DNA from: Deltaproteobacteria bacterium | Lineage (GTDB): Bacteria; Desulfobacterota; Desulfobacteria; Desulfobacterales; JAFDFH01 | Direction: 5' to 3' | Assembly: GCA_019309945.1 (NCBI GenBank) | Contig: JAFDFH010000020.1 | Location: forward strand, 1 to 14,479 | Length of the DNA stretch: 14,479 bases | Part shown: positions 1 through 6,897 of the stretch, piece after piece | Position numbering within the stretch: the first letter of the stretch is position 1 | How the letters are laid out: each line of letters begins with the position of its first letter | Notes under the pieces: model-generated | Databases searched by the model: none | The model's input: only the letters and a program-made list of their open reading frames with translations | Told to the model about the DNA's origin: nothing | Translations under genes and position numbers: made by a program

Positions 1-34
1 TTCATGAATCATAGCCACGAAAGGAGGGATATCA

Positions 35-1228
35 ATGAGGATTGCTGATAGAATAAAGCGGCTTGGAACCGAAACGGCCTTTGTCGTTTCAGCGGAAGCA
101 GCCGCCTTCGCAGTCAAGGGTAATAAGGTGTATCCGTTCCACTTGGGTGACATGAATATCATAACACCGGGCAATATTATTGAGGCCGCCACTCGCGCAA
201 TGAAAGACGGCAAAACCGGGTATTGCCCCAATGCAGGAATTCCAGGGTTGCGCGAGACCCTTGCCGCAGATGTGAGTGCCTCCCACGGAGTTGCCTATAC
301 CATGGAGAATATCGCCATCCAACCAGGAGGAAAGCCCACTATCGGGAAATTTTTCCTGGCCCTGATGAATCCCGGTGACGAAGTGTTGTACCCCAACCCC
401 GGATACCCCATCTATGAATCACAGATCGAGTTTCACGGGGGAACGGCCCTTCCGTATGGTTATAACGAAGGGCCGGAGAATTTTCTCCTGGACATGGAAG
501 CAATTGAACGGCAAATCACGCCGCGCACAAAATTGTTGGTGCTCAATGACCTGCAAAACCCGACGAGCGCTGAATGCACTATGGCTGAACTTGAACGGCT
601 CGCCGAACTTGTTCGCGATCATGATCTCTATGTACTGTGCGATGAAGCCTATTTTGATATTCGCTACAGCGGAAAGAGCGTTTCATTTGCATCGCTGCCG
701 GGTATGGCAGAGCGGTGTGTGCTGCTCTATACCTTCTCGAAAAAATTTGCCGTGACAGGATGGCGGCTCGGCGCTGCCATCGGCCCGAAGGAGATTATTG
801 ATGTTATCGCCAAACTAAACGTCAACGATGAATCCTGTTCCAATCACTTTATCCAGCATGCGCTTATTGAAGGTCTCACCGGTGACCAATCAGAACCCCG
901 AAAGATACTTGAGACACTTAAAAAACGGCGTGACACGGCGGTGGATATTCTCAACTCCATCGAGGGTGTCCGCTCTTTTCGTCCGGAAGCCACATTTTAC
1001 CTCTTTCCCAATGTGACCGGGGCCATGAAAAACAAGGGTATTAATGATTACGATCAATTTCGGCGGGCTATTCTCGAAAAAAGCGGTGTTTCCGTGTGTA
1101 CACGGCTGCACTTCGGCAGGGCCTTGGAGGGTGAGACCAATTATTATATCCGTCTCGCATACTCCGGAATCGATACCACGGAAATCGAGGAAGGTTTGCA
1201 TAAATTAAAAGTGTTTTTGGAATCGTAA
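35..1228 (+). CDS. Class I/II pyridoxal-phosphate aminotransferase
   Basis: A cytosolic aminotransferase of fold type I that moves an amino group between an amino acid and a 2-oxo acid; the substrate cannot be read from sequence. Visible family features: a GYCPNAGIPGLRE segment (62-74), the NPGYPIYES block (121-129), NPT at 175-177, CDEAY with the cofactor-contacting Asp203 and Tyr206, the SKKFAVTGWRLG motif with the Schiff-base lysine at Lys236, and a late IRLAYSG stretch carrying the Arg expected to bind the substrate carboxylate. The length of 397 aa is normal for aspartate/alanine-type aminotransferases. The start is supported by an AAAGGAGG ribosome site at 20-27. The transketolase-like gene follows after 84 bp on the same strand without a clear terminator, so the two are probably co-transcribed. 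An aspartate-, alanine- or aromatic-type specificity are all possible. Confidence 0.93.
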   Translation: MRIADRIKRLGTETAFVVSAEAAAFAVKGNKVYPFHLGDMNIITPGNIIEAATRAMKDGKTGYCPNAGIPGLRETLAADVSASHGVAYTMENIAIQPGGKPTIGKFFLALMNPGDEVLYPNPGYPIYESQIEFHGGTALPYGYNEGPENFLLDMEAIERQITPRTKLLVLNDLQNPTSAECTMAELERLAELVRDHDLYVLCDEAYFDIRYSGKSVSFASLPGMAERCVLLYTFSKKFAVTGWRLGAAIGPKEIIDVIAKLNVNDESCSNHFIQHALIEGLTGDQSEPRKILETLKKRRDTAVDILNSIEGVRSFRPEATFYLFPNVTGAMKNKGINDYDQFRRAILEKSGVSVCTRLHFGRALEGETNYYIRLAYSGIDTTEIEEGLHKLKVFLES

Positions 1229-1312
1229 TACGATTGGTATACCAACCGATAGGAACGTGCCGGAGCCAATACCATTGCTTTGGTGAATGGTACAATGTGA
1301 AAGGAGAAGACC

Positions 1313-3670
1313 ATGGGATTTTCATTCGGACCACGTCGAAGCATCTACTGTGATATTTCGGTTGTGTTGGAAGAGGAGGGAAGTCCGATTTCAAAAACCG
1401 AGCTCAGGCATTTCGAACAGTTTGATCTTATTTACCGGTCATTATGTGCGCTGCTCTTTAACTACGTTCCCACATCAGGGCATCCCGGCGGCTCGATCTC
1501 CTCGGGAAGGTTTGTCGCGGGACTGCTCTTTGACGCCATGGATTATGATATAGCGGATCCGGATCGGGATGACGCTGACCTGATCTCATACGCGGCAGGG
1601 CATAAGGCTTTAGGTCTTTATGCTATGTGGGCGCTCCGGAACGAAGTGATACGCATTGAAGCCCCTGATCTCCTTCCGTCCAATCACCGGCTTCAGCTCA
1701 GACTCGAAGACCTGTTGGGGTTTCGCCGGAATCCTATCACCAAGACACCTTTGTTTATCCAATTTAACGCCAAACCCCTAGACGGTCACCCTACGCCGGC
1801 AACACCCTTTATCCGACTTTCCACCGGTGCATCAGGCGTGGGAATGGGCACATCCCTGGGGCTGGCTTTCGGGGCGCGTGATTACTACGGACAGCAGGCT
1901 CCCTGGGTCCATATTGTCGAAGGTGAGGGAGGGATGACCCCGGGTCGTATCAGCGAAGCAATGGCCGCTGCGGGAACGGCATGTCTCAGGAACACGGTTT
2001 TGCATGTGGATTGGAACCAGGCTTCCATTGATTCAAATCATGTATGTCGTGACGGCGATGTGCCGGGAGATTATGTGCAATGGAATCCCATGGAGTTGGC
2101 GTATCTGCATGATTGGAACGTGATCCTGGTGCCGGACGGAACCGATTTTCAGCAGGTCATTGCGGCCCAGCGAAAAGCTGTATGTTTGGATAACAACCAG
2201 CCCACGGCAGTGGTGTATCGCACCACCAAGGGATGGCGGTATGGTATAGAAGGTAAGGCATCCCATGGTGCCGGACACAACCTCTGCACCAATGAATTTT
2301 ATGCGGCTCTTAAACCCCTCATGGATACAGCCTCCGTGCAATTACCGTGTTGTGAAGATGGGAAGCAGCGATGCACCGGAGGCGCCCGTGCCGAGATTAT
2401 CGAGGAGTGCTTATGGGAAGCCCTTACGATTATTCGCATGACACTGGAGAATAACCGGGAAACAACGGGGATGATGGCTCAAAGACTGGTCGATGCACGG
2501 AACAGGCTTAACAGTCATAACCGGCAGCCCCGGAAGGACAAACCGTCCATTGATGTTGTTTTTACCACGGCTGCGAAATCTGCTGCTGTTGTTCCCGACA
2601 ATCTTAAGTTGGCACCGGGGATAACCACCACCCTGCGGGGTGAATTGGGTCGGGTGCTTCACTTATATAACAAACTAAGCAACGGAGCCCTGTTTGCCGC
2701 CTCGGCCGATCTCCTCGGCTCCACCAGTGTCAATGTGATCGGGCAAGAGTTTCCCGAAGGCTATTATAATGCAGTAACCAACCCGGGATCACGGGTCATG
2801 GCCACCGGAGGTATTTGTGAAGACGGCATGTCCGGAATACTTTCGGGCTTATCCACCTTCGGACATCACATCGGTGTGGGCTCATCGTACGGCGCATTTA
2901 TCGCCGCATTAGGGCACATTACATCACGCCTTCATGCGATCGGCAACCAGGCGCGGCAGGCAATCAAAGAAGAACCCTATAAAACCTTTATTCTTGTGTG
3001 TGCCCATGCCGGCCTGAAAACTGGTGAAGACGGGCCTACCCATGCTGACCCCCAGGCCCTGCAACTCCTGCAGGAAAATTTCCCGCTGGGAACCGTGATC
3101 ACCCTCACGCCGTGGGACCCTGCGGAGATATGGTCACTGACCTCGGCTGCCTTGGCTGCACGCCCCGCAGTAATCGCCCCCTTTGTGACACGACCCAATG
3201 AAACAATCCTGGATCGTGCGGCAGCAGGACTGGCTCCGGTCGATACTGTGGTTACCGGTGTATATCAGTTGCGGCGCTCGGAAGGAAATGCGGAAGGAAC
3301 CCTGGTGCTTCAGGGAAGCGATGTGGCCTATGCCTTTATCGAAGAAACAATGCCGCTCCTCGCAGTGAAGGGAACTGATCTGGATGTGTTTTATGTGGCC
3401 AGCGCGGAGCTCTTTGATCTCCTGCCCGCGTATGAACAGGAGCGGATTTTTCCCGATTCGCTTGCACAGTCAGCTATGGGCATCACGGGGTTCACTCTTC
3501 CAACCCTTTATAAATGGATTCGATCACAGTATGGCCTGTCCATGAGCCTCCACCCATTTCAAAAAGGTCACTATCTCGGGAGCGGTCAGGCTCACATGGT
3601 TCTGGCCGAAGCCGGGCTTGATGGGGAGAGCCAATTCAAGGCGATTATGCATTATATCGAAAACCGATAA
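1313..3670 (+). CDS. Transketolase-like thiamine-diphosphate enzyme (785 aa)
   Basis: A TPP-dependent enzyme of the transketolase superfamily, expected to transfer two-carbon ketol units between sugar phosphates or analogous donors. Domain order fits transketolase: an N-terminal TPP-binding region with GHPGG (56-60), the cofactor/metal motif in the form GEGG (204-207) with Asn235 downstream instead of the usual GDG...N, then a pyrimidine-binding domain with the presumed catalytic Glu503 in ICEDGM and the signature HAGLKTGEDGPTH (565-577), then a C-terminal domain. It is about 120 residues longer than typical bacterial transketolases (about 660 aa); extra length includes a linker around 340-435. 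The ribosome site AAAGGAG lies just upstream of the ATG. It follows the aminotransferase gene and probably shares its transcript. The length resembles phosphoketolase, but the motifs are those of transketolase. Whether it acts on pentose-phosphate intermediates or a specialised substrate cannot be decided here. Confidence 0.88.
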   Translation: MGFSFGPRRSIYCDISVVLEEEGSPISKTELRHFEQFDLIYRSLCALLFNYVPTSGHPGGSISSGRFVAGLLFDAMDYDIADPDRDDADLISYAAGHKALGLYAMWALRNEVIRIEAPDLLPSNHRLQLRLEDLLGFRRNPITKTPLFIQFNAKPLDGHPTPATPFIRLSTGASGVGMGTSLGLAFGARDYYGQQAPWVHIVEGEGGMTPGRISEAMAAAGTACLRNTVLHVDWNQASIDSNHVCRDGDVPGDYVQWNPMELAYLHDWNVILVPDGTDFQQVIAAQRKAVCLDNNQPTAVVYRTTKGWRYGIEGKASHGAGHNLCTNEFYAALKPLMDTASVQLPCCEDGKQRCTGGARAEIIEECLWEALTIIRMTLENNRETTGMMAQRLVDARNRLNSHNRQPRKDKPSIDVVFTTAAKSAAVVPDNLKLAPGITTTLRGELGRVLHLYNKLSNGALFAASADLLGSTSVNVIGQEFPEGYYNAVTNPGSRVMATGGICEDGMSGILSGLSTFGHHIGVGSSYGAFIAALGHITSRLHAIGNQARQAIKEEPYKTFILVCAHAGLKTGEDGPTHADPQALQLLQENFPLGTVITLTPWDPAEIWSLTSAALAARPAVIAPFVTRPNETILDRAAAGLAPVDTVVTGVYQLRRSEGNAEGTLVLQGSDVAYAFIEETMPLLAVKGTDLDVFYVASAELFDLLPAYEQERIFPDSLAQSAMGITGFTLPTLYKWIRSQYGLSMSLHPFQKGHYLGSGQAHMVLAEAGLDGESQFKAIMHYIENR

Positions 3671-3769
3671 TCCCGATCGTCTTGGAAAGAAGCAGCCGTA
3701 AATACTATTATGGTGGATCAATAATCAGCTAAAACCCGCTGATGCTAAAAGTGATATAATAATATAGGG

Positions 3770-3787
3770 AATGGGGACGTCCCCATT
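3770..3787. repeat. Perfect 18-bp palindrome, GGGGACGTCCCC core
   Basis: The sequence AATGGGGACGTCCCCATT is a perfect palindrome. A second partial copy (GACGTCCC) follows at about 3812. The same GGGACGTCC core recurs at 12165, 12217 and 13422, so it belongs to a dispersed family of short repeats in this genome. Similar sequences are common between genes of Desulfobacterota, where they resemble REP-type elements; that comparison is from general knowledge, not from a search. Confidence 0.7.
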
Positions 3788-3854
3788 TGCACACAAGGAT
3801 ATAATCGAATAGACGTCCCGGAGTTCACTTTTAGAATTTTCACTAATAAAGACA

Positions 3855-3946
3855 TTTCAACATATGCTGAAAAATGGAATTTAATTGAAAACATCTTGAC
3901 TAAACATTAATTTCACCATATACTATCTTTTCAGCAAATGCTGAAA
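3855..3946 (+). promoter_or_regulatory. AbiE promoter with two flanking palindromic operators
   Basis: Two related 18-bp palindromes flank a promoter. The distal one (3855-3872) is TTTCAACA-TA-TGCTGAAA, with one mismatched pair. The proximal one (3929-3946) is TTTCAGCA-AA-TGCTGAAA, which is perfect. Their centres are 74 bp apart, close to seven helical turns. Between them lie TTGACT (3896-3901), a 17-bp spacer and TATACT (3919-3924), a near-consensus sigma70 promoter whose start point would fall in the proximal operator. That operator also overlaps the AAAGGA ribosome site of the antitoxin gene. AbiEi proteins are known to repress their own operon by cooperative binding to paired inverted repeats, and this layout fits that. 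Binding by this protein is inferred. Confidence 0.82.
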
Positions 3947-3958
3947 GGAATAATTAAG

Positions 3959-5017
3959 ATGAAAATTTCTGGTGACGAACTTGAAAAAAGCGCCGAAGAG
4001 GCATTGCGAACCTGTCTGTCAAAAGTTCCCTTTTTGAAAATCAACGGCATCCAGCAGCAACCTGGAAAAGGAGACAAAAATCCGGATTTGTTGGTAAAAC
4101 TATTGCTGCTGGATATTGAAAAAGATTTGGTGGTTGAGATTAGGAGCAATGGCCAGCCCCGGTTTGCGCGTGAAGCCGTGAATCAGCTTTTAAGATATCA
4201 GGATGTTTTCCCAGGAGCGTATGCAATCTTTATGGCGCCATACATTTCTTCGAAAGCATCTGAAATTTGTATAAAAGAAGGGATCGGTTATGCGGATCTG
4301 TCCGGCAATTGCCGTTTGTGTTTCGAACAGGTGTATATCGAGCAGGAAGGCAGACCTAATTTGTTTGCCAAAAAGCGCGATTTGCGCTCGCTTTATTCAC
4401 CGAAGGCCGAGAGGGTATTGAGGGTTTTATTAAACAAACCCCGAGCAAGATGGAAATTTAAACTTTTATCAGATGAGGCTGGGGTCAGCCTGGGACAGGT
4501 AGCGAATGTCAAAAAATTGCTTAATGACCGCGAGTGGATACAAACGGATCGGGATGGATTTTCCTTAATTGCACCGGAACAGTTGTTAAATGAGTGGGCT
4601 GAAAATTACACTTATCGAAAAAATCGAGTTCGCAATTTTTATTCACTGAAAAGCGTTCCTAAAATTGAAGCCGGCATCGCTGAAATTTGCAATCAAAGAA
4701 AATTGAATTATGCCTTAACCGGTTTTTCCGGTGCGGCGCGACTCGCTCCGGCTGTACGGTATCAGAGGTCTTTTGTCTATATTGAAGCGGCTGAAGAAGA
4801 TATTACCGGGATGATGAAACTCAAAGAAGTCCAAAGTGGTGCGAATGTGAGCATACTAACACCTTACGATAAAGGGATTTTCTATGGTACCCTTGAGCTT
4901 GAGGGGGCAAAGATCGCGTCTCCAGTCCAAATTTACCTTGATCTTCTGGGCTTTCGCGGCCGTGGGGAAGAAGCTGCAAGGGCACTTCTTAAACAGATAA
5001 TCAGACCAAAATGGTAA
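3959..5017 (+). CDS. abiEi: AbiEi-family antitoxin / autorepressor (type IV TA)
   Basis: Predicted antitoxin of an AbiE-type toxin-antitoxin or abortive-infection module, a DNA-binding protein expected to repress its own operon and counter the AbiEii nucleotidyltransferase. The N-terminal part (about 1-135) looks like a PD-(D/E)xK-type fold (Asp43 in NPDLLV, then VVEIR with Glu60 and Arg62), but the usual catalytic Lys is Arg, so nuclease activity is doubtful. A winged-helix segment follows at about 146-205, then the C-terminal AbiEi-type domain (about 210-352). The ATG at 3959 is preferred over the ATG at 3938: the latter sits inside the operator, while AAAGGA at 3944-3949 is well placed for 3959. 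The gene overlaps the downstream toxin ORF by 7 bp, typical of a translationally coupled pair. It appears full length although its partner is truncated. Confidence 0.85.
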   Translation: MKISGDELEKSAEEALRTCLSKVPFLKINGIQQQPGKGDKNPDLLVKLLLLDIEKDLVVEIRSNGQPRFAREAVNQLLRYQDVFPGAYAIFMAPYISSKASEICIKEGIGYADLSGNCRLCFEQVYIEQEGRPNLFAKKRDLRSLYSPKAERVLRVLLNKPRARWKFKLLSDEAGVSLGQVANVKKLLNDREWIQTDRDGFSLIAPEQLLNEWAENYTYRKNRVRNFYSLKSVPKIEAGIAEICNQRKLNYALTGFSGAARLAPAVRYQRSFVYIEAAEEDITGMMKLKEVQSGANVSILTPYDKGIFYGTLELEGAKIASPVQIYLDLLGFRGRGEEAARALLKQIIRPKW

Positions 5018-5382
5018 CTAAAAAAGATTATACTGCTGGGGCTGTTGAGGCAGCCCGTTCAGTTTTAATTGAACTGGTACACCTTTTGGGAGAATATCGT
5101 GACCATATCGTCATTGTCGGAGGATGGGTCCCGGAACTCCTTCTGGGCAATCAAAAAACACCACATATCGGCAGCACTGATGTGGATATAGCCCTCGACC
5201 ACAGGAAACTTAAGGATGAAGGATACAGGACCATTCGAAAGTTACTTTTAGCCAGGGGATATAAAGAGGGGGAACAGCCGTTTGTCTTCGAGCGTAAGAT
5301 CGATGGTCAAGAAGGCACCGTAGAGGTGTTTTTTCTCTTGACTCACCCTTTAATGGGTGACCCCTTGTCTCCTTGCGGGTGA
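5011..5382 (+). pseudogene. abiEii: Truncated AbiEii-family nucleotidyltransferase toxin
   Basis: The 5' part of an AbiEii/AbiGii-family nucleotidyltransferase, the toxin partner of the preceding gene. Residues 37-44 (GGWVPELL) and the catalytic GSTDVD motif (54-59, Asp57 and Asp59) are clear. Homology fades after about residue 106: the family normally has VEVDFL there with a third acidic residue, whereas this reads VEVFFLL and runs into about 17 unrelated residues before a TGA. Intact relatives are well over 200 residues long; this ORF has 123. Just past the break the DNA matches the end of an ABM-domain gene in another frame. The tail includes an inverted repeat (TCACCC-6-GGGTGA, 5343-5360) near the junction. 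Lacking the third acidic residue and the whole C-terminal part, the product is very probably inactive. Confidence 0.8.
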
Positions 5383-5428
5383 GCCGGAGATCGAATTCTA
5401 CAATGAGATCGCAGGGCTTACCAAATAA
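5372..5428 (+). pseudogene. 3' fragment of an ABM-domain monooxygenase gene
   Basis: Read in the frame starting at 5372, the DNA encodes LAGEPEIEFYNEIAGLTK and a TAA stop. This matches the C-terminus of the intact ABM-domain protein at 13814-14110 (LAGEPEIEIYDEIAGLNK). By eye 52 of 57 coding bases are identical, and similarity continues about 30 bp past the stop. Only the last 18 codons remain, directly fused to the broken AbiEii gene. It is a remnant of a second, paralogous gene copy. Confidence 0.85.
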
Positions 5429-5479
5429 GGCTCTTCTCCAGGTCGGTTAAAGAAAACGGGATATACGGCAAGTGCGAAC

Positions 5480-6277
5480 TTACTCACGGCGTTGAAATTT
5501 CGACGCCCGATTTTCAAAGTTGGCCATGACGGCCTCGATCTGATTCGCGGAACCGATCAAGGTGCGCTGCAAGGTTTCCTCCAATTGAAAGCCATCGGCA
5601 TGGGAACCGTGCCAGGCGCCTTCCAGCAGGCGTTTGCCGGCGGCAATAGCATGGGGCGATTTAGCGCTGATTTCCGAGGCCATTTTCCGGGCTTCGGCCA
5701 GCGGATCATCACACACTCTGGTGATAAGACCCAGTTGAGCGGCTTCTTGCGCCTCAACGATTCTGCCCGTAAACGTCAGTTCTTTGGCGACATCCAGTCG
5801 CACAAGATCCCTCAGGGTTTGTGTTCCCGACATATCCGGCACCAGACCCCACTTGATTTCCATAACCGAGAACCGGGCATCGGGAGCCGCCAGGCGGATA
5901 TCCGCCGCCAAGGCAAGTTGGAATCCGCCACCGAAAGCGGCGCCATGTACGGTGGCTATGACCGGTACGGGAACCTGCTTCCAAATATACCCGACAAGCT
6001 GGGCGAAATTTGCGGGGCTGTCGGCGGGCCGGGCAAACGCTTCCTCGGGATTAATTTTACCCAGTTCCATAAAGCTCTGGAAATCCAAACCGGCACAGAA
6101 TCCTTTGCCTTCCCCGGACATAACAACCGCGCGAATTGATGAATCCGCAGCAATGGATTGCCCGGCTTCGATAATCGCTTCGAACATCTCAGGGTTCAGG
6201 GCGTTGTATTTTTGCGGACGATTGAGACGAACATGGGCAATATAATCTTCGGTTTCGATTTTAACCAGGTCGGACAT
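5480..6277 (-). CDS. Enoyl-CoA hydratase/isomerase (crotonase) family protein
   Basis: A cytosolic crotonase-fold enzyme acting on acyl-CoA thioesters, most likely hydration or double-bond isomerisation in fatty-acid or related acyl-CoA breakdown. The first oxyanion-hole segment is GKGFCAGLDF (57-66) and the second HGAAFGGGF (111-119). In rat enoyl-CoA hydratase two Glu residues are catalytic; here the first position is Gln120 and the second is Glu140 (SVMEIKWGL). Asp148 in VPDMSG aligns with the extra acid of dienoyl-CoA isomerases. Classical hydratase activity is therefore uncertain. The length of 265 aa is typical. The ATG at 6277 is chosen because GAAAGGAGTCC lies just upstream (6281-6290); an in-frame start at 6301 would place this ribosome site inside the gene. 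No partner gene is directly adjacent on this strand. Confidence 0.92.
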   Translation of the reverse strand: MSDLVKIETEDYIAHVRLNRPQKYNALNPEMFEAIIEAGQSIAADSSIRAVVMSGEGKGFCAGLDFQSFMELGKINPEEAFARPADSPANFAQLVGYIWKQVPVPVIATVHGAAFGGGFQLALAADIRLAAPDARFSVMEIKWGLVPDMSGTQTLRDLVRLDVAKELTFTGRIVEAQEAAQLGLITRVCDDPLAEARKMASEISAKSPHAIAAGKRLLEGAWHGSHADGFQLEETLQRTLIGSANQIEAVMANFENRASKFQRRE

Positions 6278-6389
6278 ATGGACTCCTTTCCGTTTTCCCA
6301 TTTAACCTGAAAAAACGTCTTATCGTATGGGGGTTTACCTTCATCGCTATGGGGTTCAAACCCTAATTTTTGATTTAAACCTGGTGAAT

Positions 6390-6515
6390 TCAAGTTGCAA
6401 GTGCACCACTTGATGTCTGCCAGAACACTTTATGGGGTGACTGGTAGGCCAGGCACCTGCTTGGCCTATGATTAAGTTTTTTCACTGCAAATGCAAGATT
6501 TTCTTCAGAGATATT
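6390..6515 (-). pseudogene. C-terminal remnant of an IS30-family transposase
   Basis: On the minus strand the frame ending at the stop codon 6390-6392 reads ISEENLAFAVKKLNHRPS followed by RCLAYQSPHKVFWQTSS. This matches the conserved end of the IS30-family transposase DDE domain (typically KLNHRPRKCLGY.TP.EVF). About 40 codons remain. Upstream the frame stays open to about 6581 but no longer looks like transposase, and a repeat element begins near 6558. No start, no DDE core and no matching left end are present, so this is a dead IS fragment. Identification is from motif recall and is quite specific. Confidence 0.78.
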
Positions 6516-6557
6516 TATAGTGGTTATTGGAAGGGCTTCGGGACCTATTTTCCCAAG

Positions 6558-6679
6558 TTGAATTGTGTGTTTTCGGCGAATTTAGGCTGAAAAAAATGCT
6601 GTAAAATCAATTAGTCAACTTGCACTCCGGAGCGCAAGTGCGTCATTTTTTCTCATCTCCCATCCGAGAACAACTTTTA
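6558..6679. repeat. Dispersed hairpin element, copy A
   Basis: Noncoding element with the order TTGAATTGTG, an AT-rich spacer containing AATTTAGGCTGA, a 22-bp GC-rich palindrome at 6618-6639 (one mismatched pair, core CTCCGGAG), then TGCGTCATTTTT (6639-6650) and a tail ending ACTTTTA. A diverged copy with the same order lies at 11259-11430. Its function is unknown; the hairpin suggests a mobile or REP-like element or a structured RNA. Confidence 0.55.
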
Positions 6680-6730
6680 CACAACCCGCCCATTAATAAA
6701 GACCAGGTGACGGCAGGTGGGGTCAGTCTT

Positions 6731-6749
6731 GGTGTCAAATCTTGACACC
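6731..6749. repeat. 19-bp inverted repeat GGTGTCAA-ATC-TTGACACC
   Basis: A perfect 8-bp inverted repeat with a 3-nt centre, 149 bp upstream of the flavoenzyme start. Related sequences occur at about 11249 and 12126 (GG[C/T]GTCAAAGCTTGA). It could be a REP-like repeat or an operator for a regulator encoded elsewhere. The rest of 6680-6897 shows no other clear element. Confidence 0.55.
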
Positions 6750-6897
6750 CCGGATTGTCTCTGGTAGCTTTGATCTAGCTGCGACCGGAAAATGGATATT
6801 TCCATCTGTTGAGGTTCGGTTGAGTGCAATACACAATTCATAATTTTTGATTTTCTTTAAAAAAATAGATTTTTATCATTTCATTAGGGAGCTTAAT

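Noticed and set aside
1313..3670. Phosphoketolase, suggested by the 785-aa length
   Set aside because: The GHPGG, ICEDGM and HAGLKTGEDGPTH motifs are of transketolase type and the phosphoketolase N-terminal motifs are absent.
5492..6139. Long open frame (215 codons) antisense to the crotonase gene
   Set aside because: It is a shadow of a strongly conserved crotonase frame and has no recognisable motif or ribosome site.
6348..6362. tRNA T-arm-like GGGGTTCAAACCC
   Set aside because: No acceptor, D or anticodon arms can be placed around it on either strand.
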